In this document: positions 51,004 through 60,210 of the stretch, one piece after another
Numbering within the stretch: position 1 is the stretch's first letter
Layout of the letters: every line of letters begins with the position of its first letter
Origin: Corallococcus sp. NCRR
GTDB lineage: Bacteria; Myxococcota; Myxococcia; Myxococcales; Myxococcaceae
Reading direction: 5' to 3'
Assembly: GCF_026965535.1 (NCBI RefSeq)
Contig: NZ_CP114039.1
Location: 2,852,001-2,916,000, forward strand
Length of the DNA stretch: 64,000 nucleotides
Position numbers and translations under genes: made by a program
Notes under the pieces: generated by a model
The model's input: only the letters and a program-made list of their open reading frames with translations
The model's database searches: none
What the model was told of the DNA's origin: nothing

Positions 51004-53169
51004 TCAGGCTGGTCGGACCTGGACCGGTGTCCCGCTGAAGGCGGCGTTGCCGCTGACGACGTCCAGCGCTTGATCATCCGTGAGGTCGTTGATGCTGGCG
51101 CCCGCGTGCGCGCTGGCGACCTGCTGGCGGATGCCAGGACGCTGGTGACCGTAGCCGTGCGGCAGGCTGACGACGCCGGGCATCACATCGGCGGTGACGG
51201 CGACGGGCACGGTGACCTCCCCCACTCGCGAGCGGATGGTGGCGTTGGCGCCATCCGCGAGCCCGATGCGTGAGGCATCGTCCGGATGGACCATCAGCGT
51301 GCAGCGGGGACGGCCCTTCACGAGCCCCAGCACGTTGTGCATCCACGAGTTGTTGTCGCGCAGGTGCCGGCGTCCGATGAGCAGCAGCTCGCCTTCTCGA
51401 GGTGCCGCGTCGTCCGGGAACGCTGCGCGAAGACGGGCCACGTCCGCGACCAGCAGCTCCGGTGCCAACTGGATGCGCTTGGCGCGGTTGCGGAGCCTGC
51501 CGGGCAGGCTGGGCTTCATCGGTCCCAGGTCGATGCCATGCGGCGCGGCGCGAAGCTTCGCGAGCGACAGACCCTGCTTCTTGAGCGGATGGAAGCGCGA
51601 GCCATAGGGCCCCATGCGAAGGCCCAGGTCGAGGATGCGCTCCGGCCCCGTCCGCTTGAGGGCCTGGTATTGAAGAGTCGCGCGAACGCTCCGTCCTTTG
51701 CGCAGGGTCTCCAGCCGGTGCTGGAGCTCCAGGAGGATCTCCCAGTCCTGACGTGAGTCCGGACCGGCCGGGAACACCGGCGGCGAATACTTCGCGGTGT
51801 TGCGCACGGCGAGCACGTGGAAGACGAGGTCGTAGTGTCCTCGCTCCAGCAGGGACGCGGGCGGCAGGATGTAGTGGGCGTGGCGAGTGGTTTCGTTGAG
51901 ATACGGATCCACGCTCACCATGAAGTCGAGCTGTCCCAACGCGGTGTCCAGCTGCGTGCCATTGGGCGTGGACAGCACGGGGTTGCCAGCCAGGGTGATG
52001 AGCGCGCGGATGCGGCCCTCGCCCGGGGTGAGGATCTCCTCCGCGAGCGCGGCGACGGGCAGCTCACCAGAGGACTCCGGCAGGCCCCGGACCCTGCTCT
52101 TCCAGCGTCCATGGCTGCCAGGGCTGACCCCGAACGCGCGAGGCCCTCCAATCAGGTCAAAGGCAGGAAGGGTGAAGAGAGCGCCGCCCTCGCGGTCCAG
52201 GTTGCCGGTGACGATGTTGAGGACGTTGATGAGCCATTGGCAGAGAGAGCCGAACGGTTGCGTGGACACGCCGACGCGCCCGTAGCAGACGGCCCCATCC
52301 GCGGCGAGGAACTCCCGGGCGATGCCGCGAAGCACGTCCGGTGCGATGCCCGTGTGAGGCGCCGTGCGCTCCGGAGGAAAGTCGCGGACGAGCGGCAGCA
52401 CGGTGTCCCATCCATCCACGAACGCCGCGAGCCGGCCCATGCGGTGGGCGCTTCCCTCCAGCACGACGTGCAGCAGGGAGAAGAGGGCGAGCGCATCGGT
52501 GCCGGGCCGGACGAAGACGTGCTGATCCGCGATGGCCGCCGTCTCCGTGCGGCGGGGATCGATGACGACGACCTTGCCGCCGCGCTCCTGGATGGCACGC
52601 AGCCGGGCGCGCACGTCCGGCGTGGTCATCAGGCTGCCATTGGACGCGAGCGGGTTCGCGCCCAGCATGAGCATGTAGCGCGTGCGGTCGATGTCCGGGA
52701 TGGGCACCAGCAACTGGTGGCCGAACATGAGGTGGGCCGCGAGCTGATGGGGAAGCTGGTCCACGGACGTCGCGGAGAAGCGGTTGCGCGTGCGCAGCGC
52801 GCGAAGGAACTGGGGCCCGAACATCATCGCGCCCAGGTTGTGCACGTTGGGGTTGCCCAGGTACGCGCCCACACTGTTCGGCCCGTGCTCCTTCTGGATG
52901 GCATGGATCCGCTGCGTGATGTCGCGGAGCGCGTCCTCCCAGGACACGCGCTCCCAGCCGGAAGCGGTGCGCTTCATGGGATGGCGGAGCCGGTCTGGGT
53001 CCTCGTGCAGGTCGCGGAGCGCCACGGCCTTGGGACAGATGTGGCCCCGGCTGAAAGGGTCTTCCGCGTCCCCCTTGATGGACGTGATGCGCCCGTCCGC
53101 CACTTCGATGCGCACGCCACACATGGCTTCACAGAGATTGCAGGTGCGGAAGTGGACGGAAGCGCTCAT
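51004..53169 (-). CDS. molybdopterin oxidoreductase (formate-dehydrogenase/DMSO-reductase family)
   Basis: 721 aa from ATG at 53169 (MSASVHFRTCNLCEAMCG). The N-terminal CxxCxxxC...C pattern (CNLCEAMC, then CPKA) is a [4Fe-4S] domain, followed by the Mo-bis(MGD) domains (GANPLASNGSLMTTPDVRAR; NIVTGNLDREGGAL) and the C-terminal MGD-binding barrel (LPHGYGH). No twin-arginine leader, so cytosolic. No Fe-S subunit or membrane anchor follows, so it may act alone. Substrate unknown. Confidence 0.88.
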   Translation of the reverse strand: MSASVHFRTCNLCEAMCGVRIEVADGRITSIKGDAEDPFSRGHICPKAVALRDLHEDPDRLRHPMKRTASGWERVSWEDALRDITQRIHAIQKEHGPNSVGAYLGNPNVHNLGAMMFGPQFLRALRTRNRFSATSVDQLPHQLAAHLMFGHQLLVPIPDIDRTRYMLMLGANPLASNGSLMTTPDVRARLRAIQERGGKVVVIDPRRTETAAIADQHVFVRPGTDALALFSLLHVVLEGSAHRMGRLAAFVDGWDTVLPLVRDFPPERTAPHTGIAPDVLRGIAREFLAADGAVCYGRVGVSTQPFGSLCQWLINVLNIVTGNLDREGGALFTLPAFDLIGGPRAFGVSPGSHGRWKSRVRGLPESSGELPVAALAEEILTPGEGRIRALITLAGNPVLSTPNGTQLDTALGQLDFMVSVDPYLNETTRHAHYILPPASLLERGHYDLVFHVLAVRNTAKYSPPVFPAGPDSRQDWEILLELQHRLETLRKGRSVRATLQYQALKRTGPERILDLGLRMGPYGSRFHPLKKQGLSLAKLRAAPHGIDLGPMKPSLPGRLRNRAKRIQLAPELLVADVARLRAAFPDDAAPREGELLLIGRRHLRDNNSWMHNVLGLVKGRPRCTLMVHPDDASRIGLADGANATIRSRVGEVTVPVAVTADVMPGVVSLPHGYGHQRPGIRQQVASAHAGASINDLTDDQALDVVSGNAAFSGTPVQVRPA

Positions 53170-53234
53170 GGACGGAGAGCCTACGCCGGCATCTCCTCGC
53201 GTGGGGGCCATTGGGTGCGAGACTGTTCCCCACG

Positions 53235-53762
53235 ATGGCTTTCCTGAACGTGTCGGGCCACGACGCCAAGGTCACGGGCGTGCGGATGGACCGGGAGAAG
53301 ATGTTCCTGCAAGTGGAGCTGATCCTGCCCACCCGCGAAACCGTCTGGTTCGACTTCCACGGTGCGGAGGACTGGTCCCTTGAGAGGCTCGGGACGCGGA
53401 ACGTGCTCTTCGACATCCGCGAATGGCGAGCGGGCACGGATGGAACCGCCGAGTGCTGCGCGGAGTGGGCGTTGGATGCCGTGTGGACGCAGAGGGTCCT
53501 CGCGGGGGAACTCGCCCTGTACGAGTTCGAGTCTTCCGCGGGGATGGGCGGCTACGCCCTGGCCCGCGCCGCGACGATGGCGCGCACCTGGGAGGAGAGT
53601 TCCCTGCAAGGCGTCGCCATCGAAATCGACTTCCTCCTCAAACCCGGTTGGAAGCGGACGCGGGAGGACGGCGGGAACCACGTCATCACCGGCCCCGCGG
53701 GTCCCGAGTTCGTTTCGGAGATCTGGCGCATTGCCCAGTTCATCAGTACGACGACTCCATGA
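53235..53762 (+). CDS. unknown protein (175 aa), first gene of a coupled three-gene operon
   Basis: ATG at 53235 chosen over 53211 (MAFLNVSGHDAKVTGVRM reads as the start of the folded part). A small beta-rich domain (KMFLQVELILPTRETVWFDF, NVLFDIREWRAG) with acidic stretches and Trp; the style is of single-domain immunity-type proteins, but that is impression only. Its TGA overlaps the start of the 36-codon ORF (ATGA). No signal peptide. Confidence 0.6.
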   Translation: MAFLNVSGHDAKVTGVRMDREKMFLQVELILPTRETVWFDFHGAEDWSLERLGTRNVLFDIREWRAGTDGTAECCAEWALDAVWTQRVLAGELALYEFESSAGMGGYALARAATMARTWEESSLQGVAIEIDFLLKPGWKRTREDGGNHVITGPAGPEFVSEIWRIAQFISTTTP

Positions 53763-53869
53763 GCCTGGAGCGCCTGGACGAGGCGGGGCACGTCTACCGG
53801 CTGATATCGCGTGCACGCAAAAGCATTGCGTCCCGGGTGACCTTCCGTGCGGCGGATAAGAGCCAGTGA
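53759..53869 (+). CDS. 36-aa coupled ORF between two genes
   Basis: ATG at 53759 overlaps the upstream TGA by ATGA; its own TGA lies in the GTGA that starts the downstream gene at 53866. In-frame length is exactly 36 codons. Product: SLERLDEAGHVYRLISRARK then SIASRVTFRAADKSQ, basic and amphipathic. Two perfect 4-base overlaps make an accidental frame unlikely, although a truncated gene is possible. Confidence 0.5.
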   Translation: MSLERLDEAGHVYRLISRARKSIASRVTFRAADKSQ

Positions 53870-54210
53870 ATCGAGAGTATGAGGAGCTGAAGCCCATCTC
53901 ACAGGCGGATGCGATGGATGCGCTGGCTTCGTCCGACAACAATCGGATCCGTGACGCGCTGGTGCGATGGGCGCTGTCCTCGGAGGATTGGAGGCCCGTT
54001 CAGGCCGCGTGCCTGCGTCTCTTGAGGCACCCGGATGCAGCGCTCAGGGGCGTCGCGGCCATCAGCTTGAGCCACCTTGCGCGGATCCACAGGACCCTCG
54101 ACCACGAGGAGGTGACGCAGGCGCTTCAGGCTTTGATCCCCGACCCGGAGATGGGCGGCCACGCGGAACTCGCTCTCGACGACATCCGACTCCTGGTTCC
54201 GCGGCCGTAG
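53866..54210 (+). CDS. HEAT-repeat-like small protein (114 aa)
   Basis: GTG start in the GTGA overlap with the preceding 36-codon ORF. Residues ~15-95 are helical repeats (RIRDALVRWALSSEDWRPVQ, AACLRLLRHPDAALRGVAAI) of HEAT/immunity type, with EVTQALQALIPDPEMGGHAE following. Such proteins are frequently immunity or adaptor proteins in toxin loci; no toxin is visible. No signal peptide. Confidence 0.65.
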   Translation: MNREYEELKPISQADAMDALASSDNNRIRDALVRWALSSEDWRPVQAACLRLLRHPDAALRGVAAISLSHLARIHRTLDHEEVTQALQALIPDPEMGGHAELALDDIRLLVPRP

Positions 54211-54434
54211 GTTGTCTCCGGAGTAGTCCCGCCTCCCCGATTTCACGACGCCCTGCGCCATCCGTCCTGTCCGCCCGACAACCGGGGAGTCACTTGAGCC
54301 CCCAACAGCCTTGCCTTGGGCTTCCGGTTGCCGTCCAATGGTGCACAAACCAATGATCGCCGCCGGTGGCGGTTTTCCAGAGCATGCACACCGTTGCGAT
54401 CACCGGATTTGGGAAGCGGGTGAAGGGGAAGGCG

Positions 54435-54986
54435 ATGACGGGGACGGTGTGGACAAAGGGAGCGCGAGGGGTCGCGCTGGGGATGCTCCTGCTGGTGGGC
54501 GCCGCCGCCCACGCGGGACAGGCGGGCGGGGTCGACATGCCGGATTCCCTCCAGGTGGAGGGGCGCACGCTGGCGCTCACCCACATGGAGCTGAAGAAGA
54601 AGCTCTTCTTCAACGTGTACGTGTGGAGCCTCTACATGGAGGAGGAGCCCACCTGCTTCAAGGAGGCCGTGGCCTCCAACAGCCTGAAGCGCCTGCACTT
54701 CCGCTTCCTGCGCACCATCACCAAGGACCAGCTCGTGGGCAGCTTCCGCGAGGGCCTGCGCCAGAACCCGGCCATGCGCCAGGACGCCCTCAGCCAGTCC
54801 CTGGAGAAGCTCCTGTCGTCCCTGCATGACGTGCGCAAGGGCGACGACCTCGTCCTCACCTACCTGCCCGGCTCCGGCCTCCACGTCTCCGGCGGCGCGT
54901 CCGGCGGCGTCCACATCCCCGGCAAGCCCTTCGCCGACGCCCTCTTCAGCTCCTGGCTGGACACCCACCCCATCTTCCCCAAGTAA
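54435..54986 (+). CDS. secreted chalcone-isomerase-like protein
   Basis: 183 aa from ATG at 54435, where GGGGAAGG is the best site and the product begins with a signal peptide (VALGMLLLVGAAAHA). VEGRTLALTHMELKKKLFFN and VYVWSLYMEE, then LHFRFLRTITKDQLVGSFRE, match the bacterial chalcone isomerase-like family, periplasmic proteins that may bind fatty acids. Upstream frame to 54366 lacks a leader. Followed by the OmpA gene. Confidence 0.8.
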   Translation: MTGTVWTKGARGVALGMLLLVGAAAHAGQAGGVDMPDSLQVEGRTLALTHMELKKKLFFNVYVWSLYMEEEPTCFKEAVASNSLKRLHFRFLRTITKDQLVGSFREGLRQNPAMRQDALSQSLEKLLSSLHDVRKGDDLVLTYLPGSGLHVSGGASGGVHIPGKPFADALFSSWLDTHPIFPK

Positions 54987-55104
54987 GGCCGCTCGTCCGG
55001 CGGGGAAGTTTGTCCTCAAATTGGATGCGCGTTTCTCCTAGGCTGCGGGCCCGAGAGCGGTAATCTCGGACCCACCAACATCCTTGTCAGGAGGAATCGC
55101 ACCT

Positions 55105-55917
55105 ATGCGGACACGTCTGGTTCTGGCTGCCCTCGTTGCACTCTCCACGGGTTGCGTCTCGCAGGGGAAGTTCAACGAGAAGGCCCTGGAGGCGGAAGGG
55201 CTGACGAAGAACCTCACGGATGAGAAGGGGGCCCGCGCGGCGGCCGAGGCGAAGGTGAAGGAGCTGGAGGAGAAGCAGGCCGCGCTGGAGCAGGAGAAGA
55301 CCGCCCTTCAGACGCGCCTGGACGCCTCCGAGAACCGCCTCACCACCGCGGCGGCCGAGCGCCGCGCCCTGGAGGACAAGAACGCGCAGCTGGCCGCGCT
55401 CAACGACGAGCTGGGGCGCAACGCCAAGAAGCTCGCGCAGGCGAAGGAGGAGCTGGAGAAGAAGAGCGCCGAGTACGAGAGCCTGGCCCAGTCCCTCAAG
55501 CAGGAGATTTCCGACGGCAAGATTGAGCTGTCGGAGATGAAGGGCCGGATGACCGTGCAGCTCAAGGACAAGATCCTCTTCGCGTCCGGCTCCGCGCGCG
55601 TGGGCAAGGAAGGGCAGGACGCGCTGGTGAAGATCGCCGACGCGCTCAAGACGGTGAAGGGCCGCATCGTGCGCGTGGAGGGCCACACGGACGACGTGCC
55701 CACCGGTGGCGGACAGTTCCCCACCAACTGGGAGCTGAGCCTGGCGCGCGCGATGGCGGTGGTGCGCTCGCTCCAGGACTCCGGCGTGGACCCGACCATG
55801 CTGTCCGCGGCGGGCTACGGGCAGTATCAGCCGCTCGTGCCCAACGACACGCCGGAGCACAAGAGCCAGAACCGGCGCATCGAAATCGTCCTCGCGCCCG
55901 GCCTCGGGGGGCGCTAG
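55105..55917 (+). CDS. OmpA-family lipoprotein with coiled coil
   Basis: 270 aa; AGGAGG 9 bases before the ATG at 55105. Lipobox STGC (LAALVALSTGC). Residues ~20-150 are one long coiled coil (KVKELEEKQAALEQEKTALQ ... QLAALNDELGRNAKKLAQAK), then the OmpA peptidoglycan-binding domain (VEGHTDDVPTGG, NWELSLARAMAVV, NRRIEIVLAP). Links the outer membrane to the cell wall. First of a run of same-strand genes to 60729. Confidence 0.9.
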   Translation: MRTRLVLAALVALSTGCVSQGKFNEKALEAEGLTKNLTDEKGARAAAEAKVKELEEKQAALEQEKTALQTRLDASENRLTTAAAERRALEDKNAQLAALNDELGRNAKKLAQAKEELEKKSAEYESLAQSLKQEISDGKIELSEMKGRMTVQLKDKILFASGSARVGKEGQDALVKIADALKTVKGRIVRVEGHTDDVPTGGGQFPTNWELSLARAMAVVRSLQDSGVDPTMLSAAGYGQYQPLVPNDTPEHKSQNRRIEIVLAPGLGGR

Positions 55918-55947
55918 GAGGGGGCGCGGGAGACCCGCGCACCCTTC

Positions 55948-58566
55948 ATGAGAACGCTCCTCTGCGTCGTCTGTGTATTGCTTGCGACCGGAGCCGTGGC
56001 ACAGGCTCCGGACGCAGGAACCCTCGCCGGCGACGCTGGCGCTCCCACGGGCGTGCTGACGAAGCCGCCCGCCCTCCTGCGTCAGGTGGAGGCGGCCTAC
56101 CCGCCGGAGGCCGCCGCCCAGCAGCTCGAGGGCACGGTGGTGATGTTCATCGACATCTCGGAGACGGGCGCCGTCACGAATGTCGAAATCACCCAGCCCG
56201 CGGGCCACGGCTTCGACGAGGCCGCCACCGAAGCGGTGAAGCAGTTCCAGTTCGAGCCCGCGGAGGTGGACCACGTCCCCGCGCCGGTGCGCATCCAGTA
56301 CGCCTACCAGTTCGTCTTCCGCGCGCCGGAGCCGCAACCCGAGGCCTCGCCGGACGGCGGCGTCCAGGAGCCCCAGGGGCCGGTGAACTTCAGCGGCCAG
56401 GCGTTGGAGCGCGGCACCCGCAAGCCCCTGGTGGGCGCGGAGGTGGTGCTCACGGAGCTGGACCGCTCCACCGTCACGGATGAAGAGGGGCGCTTCGCCT
56501 TCCGGGGCGTCCCCGTGGGCACGCACCCGGTCGTCGTCGTGCTGGGCAACTACGACCGCTTCAAGACGCAGGAGACGATTGAAGAGGGCAAGGAGACGCA
56601 GGCGAAGTACTACGTGCAGAAGCGCGTCTTCAGCCAATACGAGACGGTGGTCCGCAGCGACCGCGAGCGCAAGGAGGTGACGCGCACGACCATCTCGGTG
56701 GCGGAGGTGCAGCGCGTGCCGGGCACGCAGGGGGACACGCTCAAGGTGGTGCAGAACCTGCCGGGCGTGGCGCGGCCCGCGTTCAACGGCGGCGCGCTCG
56801 TGATTCGCGGCACCAGCCCGCAGGAGTCCGGCGTCTTCCTGGACGGCCTGCGCATCCCCATCCTGTACCACTTCGGTGGGCTCACCTCCGTGTACAACTC
56901 GGACCTGCTGGAGGCGGTGGACTACCTGCCCGGCAACTTCTCCGCGTACTACGGCGACATCACCGGCGGCGTCATCAACGTGCGCAGCCGCGAGCCCCGC
57001 ACGGACCGCTACCACGCCACGGTGGGCATCAGCCTCATTGAATCCAACGCGGTGATTGAAGGCCCCATCACGGACACGCTGAGCTTCGCCATTGGCGGCC
57101 GGCGTTCGTACATCGACCTGGTGCTCAAGGCGGTGCCGTTCGACGACGACAGCCTCCAGGTGGCGCCGCGCTACTACGACGCGCAGGCGAAGCTGGTGTG
57201 GAAGCCGAGCAGCCGCCACACGTTCACGCTGCAGGGCCTGACGTCGCGCGACCGCCTGGCGTTGCTGTTGGACCAGCCGGCGGACGGCGACCCGTCCGTC
57301 AATGGCGGCCTGGACGTGACCACGGGCTTCAACCAGCTGCGCCTGCGCCACCAGTTCCGCGAGGGCCGGCTGACGCTCGACACGCACGGGTTGATTGGCA
57401 ACACCCTCCTGGACTTCCAGATTGGCGAGCGCGGGCTGCGCATCGCGTCCACGGACCTGTATCTGCGGCCCACGGTGGAGTTCGCGTTCAACGACAGCGT
57501 GACGGTGGCGGGCGGCCTGGACGTGGTGGCGAACCTGGCGAACGTGAGGGCCAGCATCCAGCAGCCGCCGCGCGAGGGCGAGCCGCCGTCGCCGCTGGTG
57601 ACGGAGGACCTCATCAACATCGACGGGAAGTTCACCCAGTACTACCCGTCCGCCTGGGCGGAGGTGCGGTGGCGGCCCATCCAGGACCTGCTGGTGGTGC
57701 CGGGCGTGCGCACGGAGAGCTACGTCTTCACGGACCAGCAGGAGGTGAAGCGCACGGTGAACCCCCGGCTCGCGGTGCGCTACGCGCTCACGGAGACGCT
57801 GACGCTCAAGGGCGGCGCGGGCGTCTACCACAGCCCGCCGGTACAGGATGAGCCGTCACCGGGGTTCGGCAATCCGGACCTGGGGGCGAAGCGGTCGCTC
57901 CAGTACAGCGTGGGCGCGGAGTGGCAGGCGCGGCCGGAGTGGTTCGTGGGCAGCGAGGTCTTCTACAACGACCTGGATGACCTCATCGTCCGCTCGAACG
58001 CGCGCGTCGTGCGCAACGGCGAGTCCGTGCCGGAGAACCTGAAGAACGGCGGCGTGGGGCGCATCTATGGCTTCGAGTTGCTGGTGCGCCGGGCGCTGAC
58101 GGACCGGCTGTTCGGCTGGGTCTCGTACACGCTCTCCCGCAGCGAGCGCCGGGACGCGCCGGGGGCGCGCTGGCGCAAGTTCGACAACGACCAGACGCAC
58201 GTGCTGACGGCCATCGCCAGCTACAAGCTGCCGAAGGGCTGGGAGGTGGGCGCGCGGTTCCGCTTCGCGTCCGGCAACCCGACGACGCCGGTGCTGGGCG
58301 CCAAGCGCGACGACACGACGGACGTGTTCATCCCGTACTACGGGCTGGTCAATTCGCAGCGGCTGCCGTCGTTCAACCAGTTGGACATCCGCGTGGACAA
58401 GAACCTCATCTTCGACACGTGGAACCTGGACCTCTACCTGGACCTGACGAACGCGTACAACAACCAGTCGGTCGAGGGCGTGGCCTACAACTACAACTAT
58501 TCCAAGCGCGAGTTCTTCAAGGGCCTGCCCATCCTGCCCGTGCTCGGCTTGAAGGGAGCTTTCTGA
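55948..58566 (+). CDS. TonB-dependent receptor with N-terminal TonB C-terminal domain
   Basis: 872 aa. Signal peptide (TLLCVVCVLLATGAVAQA). Residues ~45-120 are a TonB_C domain (VEAAYPPEAAAQQLEGTVVM, GFDEAATEAVKQFQFEPAEV), then a carboxypeptidase-regulatory-like domain (~150-205), plug (~235-370: VVQNLPGVARPAFNGGALVI, RGTSPQESGVFLDGLRIPI) and beta barrel to the C-terminal Phe. Outer-membrane importer; the built-in TonB_C may let it engage other TonB partners. 30 bp after OmpA and 4 bp before the next lipoprotein gene. Confidence 0.9.
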   Translation: MRTLLCVVCVLLATGAVAQAPDAGTLAGDAGAPTGVLTKPPALLRQVEAAYPPEAAAQQLEGTVVMFIDISETGAVTNVEITQPAGHGFDEAATEAVKQFQFEPAEVDHVPAPVRIQYAYQFVFRAPEPQPEASPDGGVQEPQGPVNFSGQALERGTRKPLVGAEVVLTELDRSTVTDEEGRFAFRGVPVGTHPVVVVLGNYDRFKTQETIEEGKETQAKYYVQKRVFSQYETVVRSDRERKEVTRTTISVAEVQRVPGTQGDTLKVVQNLPGVARPAFNGGALVIRGTSPQESGVFLDGLRIPILYHFGGLTSVYNSDLLEAVDYLPGNFSAYYGDITGGVINVRSREPRTDRYHATVGISLIESNAVIEGPITDTLSFAIGGRRSYIDLVLKAVPFDDDSLQVAPRYYDAQAKLVWKPSSRHTFTLQGLTSRDRLALLLDQPADGDPSVNGGLDVTTGFNQLRLRHQFREGRLTLDTHGLIGNTLLDFQIGERGLRIASTDLYLRPTVEFAFNDSVTVAGGLDVVANLANVRASIQQPPREGEPPSPLVTEDLINIDGKFTQYYPSAWAEVRWRPIQDLLVVPGVRTESYVFTDQQEVKRTVNPRLAVRYALTETLTLKGGAGVYHSPPVQDEPSPGFGNPDLGAKRSLQYSVGAEWQARPEWFVGSEVFYNDLDDLIVRSNARVVRNGESVPENLKNGGVGRIYGFELLVRRALTDRLFGWVSYTLSRSERRDAPGARWRKFDNDQTHVLTAIASYKLPKGWEVGARFRFASGNPTTPVLGAKRDDTTDVFIPYYGLVNSQRLPSFNQLDIRVDKNLIFDTWNLDLYLDLTNAYNNQSVEGVAYNYNYSKREFFKGLPILPVLGLKGAF

Positions 58567-58570
58567 CGCC

Positions 58571-59464
58571 ATGCGCACTCCCGTCCTGCTGTCTGTGATT
58601 GCGTTGCTGGGCTCAAGCGCGTGCAGCGGCCCCGATTTCGATGCCCAGAGTGAGATTCGCGGCGTGCGCGTGCTCGGCATCAAGGCGGAGCCGCCGGAGC
58701 TGACGTTGGACCCGAGCGCCTCCACGCTGCCGCCGCCGGTGACGTTCACCGCGCTGGCGGTGACGCCGGACGCGCGTCCGGTGACGGTGACGTACGCGCT
58801 GTGCCGGCCGGACGTGAACCCCTACGGGGACGTGGCGTGTCCGGGGGACAGCGGGGTGCCGCTGAACAACGGGGTGCTGTCGTTGAGCGACCCGGCGGTG
58901 CAGGCGCTGCTCATCGAGTCGTTCCAGGCGGCCACGGGCGGCACCGGGGGAGGGCAGGGGGGAACGTTCGACTTCAACGACCCGGCGGTGCGGCAGGTGC
59001 TCCAGACGGGGCTGCCGCTGTTCGTGGGGTACGAGGCGACGGACGGCAGCGGGACGCCGGAGGGCGTGGAGCGGGGCGTGCGGCGCATCACGCTGCGTTC
59101 GACGGAGACGCCGAACCAGAACCCGGTGATGCAGGACGTGCTGTGGAATGACGCGCCGCTGTCCGGACCGCTGCCGCTGGACGCGGAGGTGACGTTCACG
59201 CCGGTCTTGGGAGAGGGCAGCGAGGAGTCCTACGCCACGGCGGACGGGACGCGGACGGAGCAGGTCTTCTTCAGCTGGTTCGCGACGGGCGAGGGCGAGG
59301 TGGGGTCGTTCCGTTCGCTGGAGCCGGTGGATGGCAAGCCCGGAGACCCGACGACGACCTACACGACGGCCAAGACGCCCGAGCGCATCACGGTCTGGGT
59401 GGTGGCCCGGGACGGCCGCGGCGGCACGGACTGGACGACGCGCACGGTGGACGTGGGGCCCTGA
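58571..59464 (+). CDS. lipoprotein of unknown function downstream of the TonB receptor
   Basis: 297 aa; 4 bp after the receptor stop. Lipobox SSAC (VLLSVIALLGSSAC). Beta-rich; Ig-like segments (PPVTFTALAVTPDARPVTVT, ITVWVVARDGRGGTDWTTRT). It is probably the surface partner of the receptor, as often seen for binding lipoproteins, but no ligand is suggested by the sequence. Confidence 0.75.
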   Translation: MRTPVLLSVIALLGSSACSGPDFDAQSEIRGVRVLGIKAEPPELTLDPSASTLPPPVTFTALAVTPDARPVTVTYALCRPDVNPYGDVACPGDSGVPLNNGVLSLSDPAVQALLIESFQAATGGTGGGQGGTFDFNDPAVRQVLQTGLPLFVGYEATDGSGTPEGVERGVRRITLRSTETPNQNPVMQDVLWNDAPLSGPLPLDAEVTFTPVLGEGSEESYATADGTRTEQVFFSWFATGEGEVGSFRSLEPVDGKPGDPTTTYTTAKTPERITVWVVARDGRGGTDWTTRTVDVGP

Positions 59465-59478
59465 GAGCCAGGGCCTTC

Positions 59479-60195
59479 ATGGGGGCGTTGTGGGGCGTCC
59501 TGTGTCTAGGCGGGTGCGCTTCCCCGCCGCCCCCGGGCGTCGTGCGCTTCGACTCCGCGCGCATGCCCGCCCGGCTGGATGGCCCGATGCCGGGAACACC
59601 GCTGTTCAACACCGCGTGGGACGCGCTCCTCGCGGCCTGTCCCCTCATCCTCTCCCAACGCAACGCCACGGCGGGAAATGCGGGCGCTGCGAACTTCGAC
59701 GTGCGTTGGCGCATGTCGAAGGAGTATTGCGCCTGGCTGTATTACGTCCCGGATGATCGGTACGCGCTGAGCAAGCTGGTGGAGAGCTCGGATGCCACCC
59801 GGAGTCAGTTCGAACAGGGGTGCAGGGCCCCCGCGTTCGTCCAGGACCCGCGCTATCCACCCGACAGCCTCAAGTACCTCTACTTCCTCCACAACCATCC
59901 CGCGACGCCCACCAACCTCTCGGAGCGGGACCTTGCCGCGCTGGCGAAGATGGCGCGGATCCATGGGGGATATGTCGAGACGAAGGCAGGCCGGCTGCCC
60001 ATTGGAATCGTCGCCTTCTTCTCTGAAGGTTCTTCTGGGAACCCTACGGGATGCGACGGGTTCTACGAGTACACCTACGGGAGCGCGGAAGTGGTTCGCT
60101 GGACGCCTGATGACGAAGGCCGTTGGCGCAGAACGCGGGCAGGTACTGTCACCTGGGACAGTGAGACGGAGTTCCGGTTCGTCCCGACACGCTAG
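59479..60195 (+). CDS. secreted JAMM/MPN-motif lipoprotein (module copy 2)
   Basis: 238 aa, 14 bp after the previous gene. Lipobox LGGC (LWGVLCLGGC); the short leader lacks basic residues before it, and Arg codons lie just upstream of the ATG in frame, so the true start may differ. Zinc pattern: Glu82 in KEYCA, H138-N-H140-P, then S148-x-x-D151, the canonical MPN+ spacing. Paralogous to the gene at 10250 (same order of EYCA, Cys, VQD, HNHP, C-terminal EVVRW). It sits in a run with the TonB receptor and OmpA, which points to an envelope role. Confidence 0.72.
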   Translation: MGALWGVLCLGGCASPPPPGVVRFDSARMPARLDGPMPGTPLFNTAWDALLAACPLILSQRNATAGNAGAANFDVRWRMSKEYCAWLYYVPDDRYALSKLVESSDATRSQFEQGCRAPAFVQDPRYPPDSLKYLYFLHNHPATPTNLSERDLAALAKMARIHGGYVETKAGRLPIGIVAFFSEGSSGNPTGCDGFYEYTYGSAEVVRWTPDDEGRWRRTRAGTVTWDSETEFRFVPTR

Positions 60196-60210
60196 GCAGG
60201 AGCACCGCGG

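Noticed and set aside
54366..54434. Longer N-terminus of the chalcone-isomerase-like gene
   Set aside because: It places the signal peptide 23 residues inside the protein; the ATG at 54435 has a better ribosome site and starts at the leader.
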